From Populus alba (lineage: Eukaryota; Streptophyta; Magnoliopsida; Malpighiales; Salicaceae), in contig NC_133289.1 of assembly GCF_005239225.2 (NCBI RefSeq), positions 1,247,501 through 1,311,500 on the forward strand: a stretch of DNA of 64,000 nt, in the 5' to 3' direction. Made by a program: the position numbers and the translations under genes. Below are positions 24,436 to 35,348 of the stretch, piece by piece. Every line of letters begins with the position of its first letter. Position 1 is the first letter of the stretch. Below the pieces are notes generated by a model that was given only the letters and a program-made list of their open reading frames with translations, did no database searches and was not told the DNA's origin.

Positions 24436-25951
24436 TGTCGATACACGACGTCGGGCAACGGCTCCACCTTTTTGTTTATTTAACAAAAAGATTTTTTTTT
24501 TACTTGGGGGAAATGAAGATTTTATTGGGGTCATCATCTAGTAATATGAGGGAACTAGAAATCCCAAATTAGACACTGGTCCTAGAGATTCGGGTACTGG
24601 GTTAGTTATGATTAAGGGAAGGTAGACACTACCCTTAAAACATCCTTTCAAGAGAAAGGTTACCCTTACTTGTGTGTTTTTTTTATTTGTTTCAAATGAT
24701 ATTATATTTCGAGCTTATTTGCAATTTTGTTTTTTTTAATGGTTAATGTCGGTCCCTAAAAATAGAAGACACGTTAAAAATGACATCAGTCCCTAAAAAT
24801 AGGTGACTCGTCTAAAATATTGATGTTTAACCCTAAAAAGGAGAAGTACGTCTGAGTTACCAAAAAAATTATGGACATAATCTATATTTGGTATTTAAAC
24901 TTTTGACATCGGTCATTTTCTGTAAAAAGAGACGTGTTGACAAACAATATTCGTTTATAAAACAAAAATTATTTTGATATCGTTGAGAAATGAGTATAAC
25001 CATATTTAAGATTTAGGCTTTGGACCCATGAACGATAACATTATAAGATGGGTGTTAGACCCGCATCGTTATTCCTTTTATATTTATTTTTTTGTTTTTT
25101 TTTTTACATGCAAGAAAATTTACAAATATTTATATATAAAAATATATAAAAAAAAAACTGCTAGGAATCTCAAAAAATTACAGAGTACCACCATATAGGT
25201 AAAAGAGGATTCTGGTATATCTGAGGGAGAGGATTCAGATGAAGGTGTTTTCGACGGCCGTTGATGGCTAACGAGGGAGAATCGTTGGTTTGAAGTTTCG
25301 GTGGCTAACACAAATCGCGGCCTTTTTCCGGCCAGATAAGGAGGTGAAAACGCTGAAAAAAGTCGGGGGTTTGCTTGGTAGGAGGGTAGCAACCTTTCTG
25401 TGGTGGTTCGAAGGTTTGAGACGATCGAAAATGGAAGATCGGATGAGAGAGAGGGAGTCGCCGGCGAGAGGAGAGAGAGGCTCTAAGGTTTCGCTATGGT
25501 GTGAACGCTAGCATGGTACACTAGTGCAGCTGAAGGATGTGAACCGTTGGATCGCGGATGAACTGATCCTTCGGCTGTGATTGGATTGATTTGCAAGTTG
25601 ATCGACTGTCCGGATTGTCTGGGTTTTGATCTGGTGTGGCGCGGTGCACCAAAAGCTTGGTACACGGGGTGACGTGGCATGCCAAGATCAAAAGGCAGAT
25701 TATTTCAAAGGCTGAGATGAATTTGGGTTTTAATCTAGTGTGGTAAACCATATTGTATCCTATTAAATCAAAGGTCCAGAACTAACACCATTAGATCGAA
25801 CGATTATGATATTTTTGATATTTTTCAAATTATTTTTAATAGAAAAAATAAAAAAAACAATATCTTACCCGCATGAAAAAAAACTAAAAAAAATTCAAAT
25901 AGTGATACTCTTCTTTCTTTCTTTCTTTTTCTTTTCCCTCTTCTATCGTGG

Positions 25952-25961
25952 CTATTTATAG
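25952..25961 (-). promoter_or_regulatory. TATA box of the inserted LTR
   Basis: Forward CTATTTATAG reads CTATAAATAG on the minus strand, followed in that direction by a pyrimidine-poor GA-rich leader. Confidence 0.5.
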
Positions 25962-26189
25962 CCAATACTCAGGGGACAACGTATTTATTTCAAAAGAAAA
26001 AAATGCATCGTCGTAACTAACCCAACTACTATAATACATTCCTGTATTATTAATTTTGTTTTATTATATATAATAATAAATATTTATATGGGTAAAACTA
26101 AAAAACTTAAATCAGTATTAGAAAAAGCTCGTTTCAACCGCAAAAAAAAATATTTTTAATTACCGAAAATTGTATTGGAACACAAAAAA

Positions 26190-26860
26190 AAAACATTTGA
26201 TGGGTATCAACACGGTGAATCGGGTTTTGACCAAAAAATGATGGTTTTGACCCGAAACAGTCTAAAACCTCATTTTCTTACCCCGGTCGACATGGTTTGA
26301 CCCGGTGGACTCGGTTTTGATAAAAAATAACGGTTTTGACCCGAAACGTCATGAAAACTCATTTTTTACCCTGGTTGACATGGATTGACCCGTATTGACC
26401 CGGTGGACTCGGTTTTGATAAAAAATGACGGTTTTGACCCGAAACGTCATGAAAACTCATTTTTTACCCTGGTCGACATGGTTTGACCCGGTGGACTTGG
26501 TTTTGATAAAAAATGACGGTTTGGACCGAAAATGACGGTTTTGACCCAAAACATCATGAAAACTCATTTTTTACCCTGGTCGACATGGTTTGACTCGTAT
26601 TGACCCGGTGGACTCGGTTTTGATAAAAAATGACGGTTTGGACTGAAAATGACGGTTTTGACCCAAAACATCATGAAAACTCATTTTTTACCATGGTCGA
26701 CATGGTTTGATCCGTATTGACCTGGTGGACTCAGTTTTGATAAAAAATAACGGTTTTGACCCGAAACGTCATGAAAGCTCATTTTTTAATCTGATCGACA
26801 TGGTTTGACCCATATTGACCTGATGAAATCGATTTTTATGGAAAGATGCAGTTGACTCGA
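26190..26860 (-). repeat. Tandem repeat with GACCCGGTGGACTC core
   Basis: About six imperfect units of roughly 90-130 bp contain GACCCGGTGGACTCGGTTTT, AAAAAATGACGGTTTTGACC and GTCGACATGGTTTGACCCG. Each unit can form ATGACG(g)TTT ... AAACGTCAT. It lies at the 5' part of the LTR in its own orientation, upstream of the TATA box. Confidence 0.75.
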
Positions 26861-26960
26861 GAAAAATATATTTTGAATTTTAAATTTTTTTCTTAACTTT
26901 TTTGGATTTTTATGAATAATAATAGAAATAAAATGACATTCAAGAAAATCTTAGTGAATC

Positions 26961-27195
26961 AAAGATTTTGGATGAAATTCTTGATATCATAGTACCAAGG
27001 GTTTCCATCTATTTCTTATATCAATGTGTATTGGTTGTACCTTGTGCCTAAAGTCTAATCTAGCCATAGAAGCTAGCCTGACCAAAACATCAGAATGGTT
27101 TCCTTCCCTTCCTAGATGGGTGAACTTTATTTCCTGAAATTCTCTACACAAATTAGATAGGTATTCTTGGTAAGGTCTCAACTTCTCATCCTTGG
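26961..27195 (-). pseudogene. RNase H C-terminal fragment of pol
   Basis: The minus-strand frame gives KDEKLRPYQEYLSNLCREF, then THLGREGNHSDVLVRLASM, typical of the RNase H end in Tat/Ogre-like elements. After a shift it continues WYYDIKNFIQN, the linker toward integrase. The upstream half is at 29913-30497, separated by the LTR at 27196-29912. Confidence 0.75.
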
Positions 27196-29912
27196 TGTCG
27201 CACATCCCCCGCGCGGCGTCCGATGGTGATTTTTTGTTTGTTTGTTGTTTTGCTTGATTAGTTCTTTGGAATCGCCACCTAGTATTTTGGTCACTAGGAA
27301 CCCTAACTGGTATTTCAGAGATTCTAAGGCAAGGGACTTGTTGCGTAAAGGAAAGGTATTAGCACCCCTAGTACGCCCTATCTTAGGTAAGCTGCTTAGT
27401 GTTTGGTTTGCTTTATAATTGCTACGGTGTTGATGTTTTGTAATCCCATCAATTTTCCTAGGTTTGATTCAAACTAAATTTATTAGGATAGAAATCCAAG
27501 GAGATTCCATGTGCTTTGAATGCTCATTTTACCTTAGTATTTCAAGAGTTTTGCGACTCATAAATCACAAGTAGGAGGGACAATTTTTTGAAATCTAAGG
27601 AAATTCAAGGTGCTTTAAAAGTCTATTTTTGCCTTAGTGTTTCATACTCTCACGGCTCGTAAACCGTGGAGTAAAATTGAAATGTCCTCGATTATAATCA
27701 AGGCTTCTTTCAATGATGTTTGACGACTTATTATTCCTAGAAAATTATTTTGGATATTTACCACTGAGGGTTTCTTTATCCAAATATTAACAGTGAATAA
27801 TAACAAGTTATTCCCAATAATATTTTGGATATTCATCCCTTTGGGATTTCTTTATCCAAACATTAACGGTGAATAATAAATGAATTCCCCCCAAAATAAG
27901 ATTTTTGTATTTTTTGGAATATTGGCCAATACCCTTTGGAGTTTTACAAACATGTTGTAAAATCCAGAAATGCAAGAAAATAATTTTTTTGTTGTGTTTA
28001 AGAAATCCATGCGAAAACACATTTTTGAAAGTTCAAATATTTGTTTTTTTCAAGACATTAAAAAAAACATGTTAGGGTATTAGCCGTATGCAACACATAA
28101 GAAAACATTTTTTTGATATATATGTACATTTTTAATACAGGATTGATGTTTTTTTTACAAAAAAAAAATCTAGACCTTGAAATAAATATGCAAAATAAAT
28201 CTCTTTCCCTTTTATTTTTATTTTTTTAAAAAAAAAGGTCTGGCCGGGTCACTTGCCCAAGCAAGTGACCCGGTTGGACACATACAGCTTAATGAAAGCT
28301 GGTGAGTTACTGTTCAAGTGAATTAAATTTCACTTGAATAGTAACACATGGAATCAAAACATGCATGCAGAAATGAATAACAGACCTGGAGAAAAATGAA
28401 GGAGCTGCAGCGATGTTAAAGGCGTGCTGGTTGGTCTGTCCATGTTTGTCTGTTCTAGCTCTTTTCCTTTTTGTTCTCTGCTTGCGTCGGTCTCCTTTCT
28501 GGTCAGGCAGCGGCCCGACTGGAGAAAAATGAAGGAGTTGCAGCGACGTTGAAGGCGTGATGGCTGGTCTGTCCATGTTCGTCTGTTCCAGCTCTTTTCC
28601 TTTTTGTTCTCTGCTTGTGTCGGTCTCCTTTCTGGTGAGGCAGCGGCTGGAGGCAAAGTGGAGGGAGACTACTGGTTGCTGCTCACGAAAGACGTCTCTC
28701 CTCGCTGTTCACGGTGGAGCCAGGTTTGTCGCAGTGCTGGACGTGTTGCAGACGCGGTGCTGATGAGGACAAACTGGCAAAGTGCAAGGCTATCATGGTA
28801 AAGGACGATGTCTCTCAAAGAGAGATTTAACAGCCCAGGGGGTGCACCTTCTCTGTTTCTAAACCGAGAACAAATGGAAGATAGTGGTGTGGCTGGTTTA
28901 TGCGGTCAGTTCCTGGAGAGAAAAATAAACATGGGCAGGGAGCGGTGGATACTAGTCTAGGTTTCGCCAAGGAAAGAGGTATGTCTGGTTTGTCCTTGGC
29001 AAAGAAAGGGAGGTTGGCCGAGAGATGGAATGGGGACCAACGGGGAAAGGGAGAAGAAAGGAGCTGAAATGGTTGATTGGCAAAGGGAAATGAGAGGTGA
29101 CTTCTGTGTAGAGAAAGGGATGGGAGAGTGTGCGGCTGAAAAGAGAAGGGAAGCTTGTGTGCAGAGGGAAAGTTTTGGCTGAGGAAGGGGCAGTGACGGC
29201 TGTGGGAAGGAGAGCGCTGGGTCTCAAAGTTTGCTGGGGAAAGCAGCAACAAAGGAGAAAGGTAGGAGGCTGTGTAACAGGGGGGGGGGGGATGGGAAAA
29301 ACATTGGAGGCCAGTCAGGGCATACTAGTTTTGGCGAGAGAGAAGGAAGAGAGGGCGAGTGGTATTTGGGTGAGAGATGATTCTCTAGTTTGTTTTGCAA
29401 AGGCAAGGGGCTGAGGTTCTTGGTTCTGCAGGGAAGATGGAGAGGGGAGTGGTGGCTTGGATTCGACCGATAGAAAAAATAAGGTTTAGGTTTTTTGTTT
29501 TTTTCCGTGGTTGCCCTAAAATTTTCTCTTTTTCTCTAATCTCTCCATTTGTAAATTTTCTCCTCCTCACTTATATAGAAAATCTCTACACGTGTTATTT
29601 AAGAAAATATTACAATAATTATTACAAAGATTGTTTTCTATAATCTGCACCAACAAATCCTATATATATGGTATTTTATATTATAGTAATTATTTTTCAT
29701 AACCAGCACGAATCAAATCATATATCTATGGTATTTTATATTGCAGTAATTATATATGATTCGGTAATTATCTCCTTGACATATTGCTCCCTTAATATTA
29801 GCCCTGATGCTCTATCTTATCGCCACATGTAAACCCTTATTATTGTTTTTTTTATAATTATTATTATTTTGAAAAAATTATCAAAACATAGGTCAAAAAT
29901 TGGGTAGCAACA
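27196..29912 (-). mobile_element. Solo LTR, TGTTGC family (long subfamily)
   Basis: The forward left end is TGTCGCACATC (27196) and the right end GGGTAGCAACA (29912), with target duplication CTTGG (27191-27195) / CTTGA (29913-29917). Minus-strand landmarks: TATA box at about 29572-29580, CAG|GT at 28386/28385, palindrome 28306-28345, second palindrome GGGTCACTTGC-CCAA-GCAAGTGACCC at about 28247-28272, U5 block 27330-27400. A roughly 133-bp internal tandem duplication (about 28384-28516 and 28517-28649) is absent from the sibling LTR at 16796-19242. Confidence 0.9.
28306..28345. repeat. 40-bp palindrome in LTR (one mismatch)
   Basis: Same palindrome as 17904-17943, with one arm changed to GAATAGTAAC. 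Confidence 0.8.
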
Positions 29913-30497
29913 CTTGATTTGCCCTTTTCCTTTCACTTCGAAAATAATAAAAATTAAGTCTCCAATACACATTTATCTTTCTGATGTTTAGCTCCAATGC
30001 AACCTCTAAAATCGAGAATGCAAGCTTCAATACTCAACTGTGTTGTTAGTGCACCCAAACTACGACTTATAAGAAACCAAGTAATGTTTTTTTTATTATG
30101 AGAGATTAGCACTGCCCCCACTTCATTACCATGGCACCATCAAAGTACATAATTCACCAATCTGATTTCCCTTCCTCGACTAAAAGCACATCTTTATCAG
30201 AAAAATCAAATTTTAACGGCTCATAATCTTCCACATCATGGTCAGCTAGGTGATTGGTGATGACATTCATGGCTTTCCTTGTAATATATACTATGTCGTA
30301 CTCAGCTAGTAGAACTTGTTATTTTTCAATTCAGCTTGATAGATACGGGTGGATTCAATAGGTACTACTTGATTTTTGCGAAAGCTTCTTCACACTCTTA
30401 TTCCAAATTCCAAGATTCTTCTTCCTTAACAATTGAAGATGAGGTCATAAGTCGTGGTTAATTGGGATATAAACCGAGTAATGTAATTTAACCTTCC
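29913..30497 (-). pseudogene. RT end and RNase H start of pol (decayed)
   Basis: Minus-strand reading with shifts gives LNYITRFISQLTT (the end of the RT thumb), then a long RT-RNase H connection, ITNHLADHDVEDYEPLKFDF, a YFDGA motif that opens the RNase H fold with its catalytic aspartate, and further on ACILDLEVALELNIRKI. Several in-frame stops are present. It joins 26961-27195 when the intervening LTR is removed. Confidence 0.75.
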
Positions 30498-32103
30498 TGT
30501 TGCTACCCAATTTTTGACCTATGTTTTGATAAATTTTTCAAAAAAATAAAAATAATAATAATAAGGGGTATACATGTGGTGATAACATAAAGCATCAGGG
30601 CTAATATTAAGGGAGCAATATGTCAAGGAGATAATTACTGAATCATATATAATTACTGCAATATAAAATACTATAGATATATGATTTGATTCGTGATGAT
30701 TAAGAAAAATAATCATTGCAATATAAAATAACATATATATAGGATTTGTTGGTGCTGGTTATAGAAGACAATTTCTGCAATAATTATTGCAATATTTTCT
30801 TAAATAACACGTGTAGAGATTTTCTATATAAATGAATATCCAGTCATAATAGTGAGGGGGGAGGAAAATTTACAATGGACAAAAAAAAATTTTAAAGAGA
30901 GAAATTTAGGGCAACCATAAAAAAAAAAACCTAAACCTAATTTTTTTCTCCCGGCCGAAACCAAGCCATCGCCCCCTCTCCCCTGTTTTTGTTTGGTTTG
31001 CAGTCTTCCCCTCCTCCCCAACTATTTTCTTCTCCTCCCTCAGCTCCCACATGCACGACCTTACCTTCTTAGCTGAACACAAACTCACGGTCTTCTCTCC
31101 CAACCAAGAGGCAATCGGCGCAGCTCTCCCTCTCCACAACAGTCATCATTGCTCCTCCCCCTTTCTCAGCTAAGACTTTCCCTCTGCACACAAGCTTCTC
31201 TTCTCCCTTTGCCCGACCTCACTTCCCCAGCGTGCAACCATTGTGAACACCACTTACAGGCCTTCACTCTCTATCAACACAACCCTAGGAAAGGACTCTC
31301 CACTCATCCCATATCTCCCTCAGCTCAGCCCCGCTAGATAAACATTCAAAACCATAAGCCACAGCCAATCCTTCCCCCGACAGTAACAGAGAAGCAACAC
31401 CGGAACCTCAGAACGACCTCCCTCGAAAAATCCCAGCAGTTAGTAGCTCCACCTCTGTTGAACCATGGCCAGCACCAACAGCAACTAGAAACGAGCTGAG
31501 CCACTCGCCCATCTAGGCCTCCTCCGCAGCCATATATTTCCTCAGCCGCAGTAGCAGAATCAACAGAAGCCATCCTTCCCTTCCAACAACACGAGAACAA
31601 AGGGAGTTGCTTTCCTTCATCCTTTTGTTACTGTGAGACAAAAAGAAAAAACAGAACGGAGGAGAGGGAGAGAAGAGAAATGGAAGCAAAACAAACCAAA
31701 AAGAACAGAGACGCGAGAGAACAACAGATGAGAGCAGACAGTGAGGACTGAAGAAATTGGGTTCGCAGGTAAGCTCTCTCACTTTTCTTACCAACTTTGC
31801 ATGCATTTTTGTTGCATTGTTACTGTTCAAGTGAAATTTAATTCACTTGAACAATAACCAGCCAAGGCATGCATGAGGAAACTCACGCATGCCTTTGTGC
31901 CCAGCTGGGTCACTGGTTTGGGCTAGTGACCCGGCTAGGCCTGCTGGGTTCAGCCCAGCCACACGGGCTGAGCTAGACCCAGCCCCTAAAAAACAAGTAA
32001 TATCGTTTTTTTTTTATTATTTACTTTGTGGTTTTTATTTTTATTTTTATATTGTAAAAACATAAATCTCGTATTTAAAATACCCGGTTTTTGGCGCAAT
32101 GTG

Positions 32104-32152
<49 letters not shown>

Positions 32153-32920
32153 AAGTTTCAAAAATTGTGTTTTCACATAGATTTCTTAAACACAACAAAA
32201 AAATATTTTCTTGTATTTCTGGATTTTACAACATGTTTGTAAAACTCCAAAGGGTATTGGCCAATATTCCAAAAAATATAAAAATCTTATTTTGGTGGGA
32301 ATTCATCTATTATTCACCGCTAATGTTTGGATAAAGAAATCCTTAAAGGATGAATATCCAAAATATTATTGGGAATAATAAATCCGCACATATCTTTGAA
32401 GGAAGCCTTGATTATGATCGAGGACATTTCAAAAAATTTTACTCCACTGTTTATGAGACGTGAGAGTATAAAACACCTAAAAAAATAGGTTTTTTTTTTT
32501 TTTTTAAAGCACCCTAGATTTCTAAATTTTTGTCCCTCTTCCTTGCGATTTATGAGTCACAAACTCTTGAAATACTAAAGGAAAAAATGAGCTTTGAAAG
32601 CACATGGAATCTCCTTAGATTTCTATCTTAATAAATTTAGTTTGAATCAAACCTAGAAAAACTGATGGGATTAGAAAACACCAAACACCATTGCAATTAT
32701 AGAGCAAACTAAAAACCAAGCAACTTACCTTAGGTAGGGCGTACTAGGGGTGTTAATACCTTTCCTTTACGTAACCAGTTCCTTACCTTAGAATCTCTAA
32801 AAAACCAGTTAGGGTTCCTAGTGACCAAAATACTAGGTGGCGACTCCAAAGAACCAATCAAGCAAAAACAAAACAAAAAAAAAAAAACGACATCGGACGC
32901 CGCGCGGGTGACGTGCGACA
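30498..32920 (+). mobile_element. Solo LTR, TGTTGC family (long subfamily)
   Basis: TGTTGCTACCC at 30498 to GTGCGACA at 32920, with perfect target duplication CTTCC (30493-30497, 32921-32925). TATA at 30825-30833; CAG|GTAAGC at 31768/31769; palindrome 31819-31858; GGGTCACT...AGTGACCC hairpin at about 31909-31932; (TA)n at about 32109-32150; U5 block 32725-32800; GGTGGCGACTCC at about 32836. It splits the RT gene of the host retrotransposon and is in the opposite orientation to it. Confidence 0.92.
31819..31858. repeat. Palindrome in LTR leader
   Basis: GTTACTGTTCAAGTGAA with a mirrored arm TTCACTTGAACAATAAC, one mismatch; 50 nt after the CAG|GTAAGC junction. Confidence 0.8.
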
Positions 32921-33385
32921 CTTCCCAAGAACCTTTTTAAATCCTTCTCAGTCTTGGGAATTGGCATAGATTGAATAGTCTTTACTTAACCAGGGTCCAC
33001 TTCTATCCCTTTGTTACTCATCATAAATCCCAACAACTTTCTAGATTTCACCCTCAACGAACACCTTGCATGGTTAAGCCTCAACTTGCCTTTCAAATAA
33101 TTCCTTCAATATTTGGACATGATTCTCTTCCTCTCTAGATTTAGCAATCAGGTCATCCACATATACTTCAATCTATGTGTGCATCATGTCGTGAAATAAA
33201 GTTACCATGGCTCTTTGGTAGGTGGCCCTAACGTTCTTTAACCCAAATGGCATGACTTTATAGTAAAAGGTACCTCATGGTGTTACAAAGATTTCTTCTC
33301 ATTATCCTAAAGTCATTTTTATCTGACTGTAGCCCAAAAATCCATCCATAAAGGAATATGTAGAGCTACGTGCTACATTGTCAAA
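32921..33385 (-). pseudogene. Reverse transcriptase fragment
   Basis: Minus-strand reading gives MPFGLKNVRATYQRAMVTLF followed by a stop, then IEVYVDDLIAKSREEENHVQ and LKELFERQV. The YVDD catalytic box lies at about 33151-33165. This is the palm of a Ty3-type RT, closest to the Tat/Ogre lineage. The first part of RT is missing, because the sequence jumps straight into LTR at about 33386. An in-frame TAG before IEVYVDD shows decay. Confidence 0.85.
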
Positions 33386-33941
33386 CATACAAAGGAGGAA
33401 GGTAGGAGATTGTGTGTGGGGATCTAGAAGGTGGGTTAATCGGAAAAAAGAGATGGTGAGATGACCCCGGGGAATGGCTGCTTAGGTTTTTTCTTTTTGG
33501 TAGAGATGGGGAGTGTGTCGCGGCCTCTTCAAGATGATTTTAGGTTTTCTTGGGTTTCCTCATTCTTTTTATTCTCTCTTTGTAAATTTTATTTTCCTTT
33601 TTTATTATGACTGGATGTTTATTTATATAGAAAATCTCTATATGTGTTATTTAAAAAAATATTGCGAAGATTGTCTTCTATAACCATCACCAACAAATCC
33701 CATATATATGGTATTTTATATTGCATTGATTATTTTCCATAACTAGCACGAATCAAATCATATATCTATGGTATTTTATATTGCAGTAATTGTATATGAT
33801 TTAATAATTATCTCCTTGACATATTGCTTCCTTAATATTAGCCTTGATGCTCTATGTTATCACCACATGTAAACTGTTATTTTTTTATTTTTTTATTTGT
33901 GAAAATTTATCAAAACATGGATCAAAAATTAGGTAGCAACA
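33386..33941 (-). mobile_element. Truncated 5' LTR of the nested retrotransposon
   Basis: About 556 bp nearly identical in layout to 18690-19242 (agatgaccccgggg, tatatagaaaatc, ggtagcaaca), including the TATA region at about 33630. It ends at TGTTGCTACC (minus) at 33941. Everything from the rest of this LTR to mid-RT is deleted. Confidence 0.85.
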
Positions 33942-34943
33942 ACAATGATTAATAATATTAATATTTAATTATTTTTTGATAAAATGTCCCAATAAAAAAA
34001 CCAGAATCCCTCATTTCACAACAGGAGCGCCTCTTCTTCTTCTTCTTACGTAAAAAAAACACCAACTTACCTTTATTTCTTTCTATTCTCTTCTCCTCCA
34101 CACTCAGGTATGTCTTCTCCTCTTTTCTTCTTTTCTCTTCTCAGTTTTTTTTTAATTAACTTACTTTATGAATTTGCCTTTTCTTTTCTCTTCTCAACTT
34201 CATTTGTAACTACATTAAGCTAAGATTTTTTTTCTTTTTCTTTTTTTGTGTTTTTTTTTTTTTGCATCATAATTGTTTTTTATTTTATTTTTTAAATTTT
34301 TATGTTAATAATTGTATGAATGTTGTTGTAGGATTTTTTTTCATATGAGATCAATTTTGTTGGATTTTGTTTCTTAATTTTGTTGTTCAATTTCAATTAA
34401 ATTATTTTATTTGTAGGTAGATTATGGGTTATGAAATAGGTTTTCTAGGTTAGGGGGAAATTGTTTTTCGCTAATTTTTTTGTTGTTTATTTTTTTATGT
34501 TATTTATTTGTTGCAAATTTGTTTGAGTTGATTTTCTTCTCTCTTTTTTTTTCAAGCAACTCACTTCCCAAGTATTATGGAGTGTTGATTTATATTAATT
34601 TAATTATTTTCTAGTTTTTTTAAAATAATTACCGACATATTAAGTTTGTTGGTATATTATAGAGAGTTTGAGAAGAATTACTGCAAATATTATTGTGCCA
34701 TTGTTTAATCACTGACATAATTGCATATAGTATTTTTATTGATTATATGATGAGCTTCTCGAGGGAAATACTGACGGAATAAAACAGGTAAAAAAAATTT
34801 CGGCGTGCTTTTCTCATCAGTAAATCCATCGATAATAAATATTTTATTATTATTAACGAACTCACCTACAGACCCAAAAATTACCGACGAGAGTTTTACA
34901 ATGATCCAGTCAGTAAATTTATTATCGATGGAATGATAGTATA

Positions 34944-35348
34944 TGTTGTAACCTAAGTTTGGCCTGTTTGCTTTTCATTTAATTTTTATAGGGTTTAACA
35001 GATAAAATTAAAATATCAAAGATTTATTTTGATGAAAAGTGTGATTTGTCAACTTACGCAAAAACTAAGGACTTCAATGATAGTTATCTACTTTTGAATT
35101 TGATTCTTAATCAAATTCAAAATTCAAAGAAGAGAATGAGTTTGTTTAGGACTTTATTTCTCACATGTGATAAGACTCTTGCACTATAAATATAGATCCC
35201 AGTGCATAAACATAAAAGAGAGAGAGAGAGAGAAGGGTGCGGCAAACCTTATACTAACCGTCCCCTATCCCCGCAACCCAGACTGAGTAGAGCACAAAAT
35301 GAAAAGACCACCTTCCATCTCTCTCATCTCATAGACTCAGCAAAAGAG
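34944..35348 (+). other. LTR- or promoter-like block with TATA box
   Basis: It begins TGTTGTAACCTAAG right after CACTA sequence, like an LTR start. A perfect 13-bp hairpin lies at 35093-35121 (TTTGAATTTGATT / AATCAAATTCAAA, CTT loop). About 60 bp later is the TATA box CTATAAATAT (about 35180), then a (GA)n leader at about 35217-35234. No matching end or target duplication was found, so the class is uncertain. Confidence 0.4.

Larger units (their letters stand above)
24436..26960 (-). mobile_element. Probable solo LTR inserted in pol
   Basis: This block splits pol between the RNase H end (...DIKNFIQN) and the YPMGAST segment, so it is an insertion. The left end reads TGTCGATAC, similar to the reverse 3' ends of the other LTRs (TGTCGCAC). 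A minus-strand TATA box lies at 25952-25961, near the middle as in the other LTRs. Near the left end, gggaaggtagacactaccc resembles their U5 block. The right boundary (about 26955-26970) and target duplication could not be fixed. Tandem repeats occupy 26190-26860. Confidence 0.6.
16796..33941 (-). mobile_element. Tat/Ogre-like Ty3 retrotransposon, decayed and nested
   Basis: Minus-strand order: truncated 5' LTR (33386-33941), reverse transcriptase (32921-33385), RT end and RNase H start (29913-30497), RNase H end (about 26961-27195), integrase (about 23615-24435), 3' tandem-repeat region (about 19380-20990), polypurine tract (19243-19258), 3' LTR (16796-19242). The target duplication is AAAAT (16791-16795) / ACAAT (33942-33946); copy B retains the empty site near 63455. 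The rest of the 5' LTR, the primer site, gag, protease and the front of RT are deleted. Four later LTR insertions split it: 21132-23049, 24436-about 26960, 27196-29912 and 30498-32920. Many stops and frameshifts show it is inactive. Confidence 0.85.
16488..34943. mobile_element. CACTA (En/Spm-like) transposon, copy A, interrupted
   Basis: It starts with the terminal sequence CACTACCAAAAAATT (16488), followed by the degenerate subterminal repeats of CACTA elements (ACTAATGGA, CACTGATGGATTAATTTC, CACTGACGAATTA). It is interrupted at 16796 by a retrotransposon and resumes at 33947 with the sequence expected from copy B (63450 onwards). An exon-intron-like leader follows (junction CAG|GTATG at about 34108), then more subterminal-type repeats (ACCGACGAG, CTGACGGAAT) to about 34943. 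I see no opposite terminal repeat, so the element is truncated or joined to other sequence there. No transposase frame is visible. Confidence 0.75.

Noticed and set aside
24436..26970. GGATA/GGATG as target duplication of the LTR in pol
   Set aside because: It would give an LTR not starting with TG on the minus strand and would not restore the reading of pol well.
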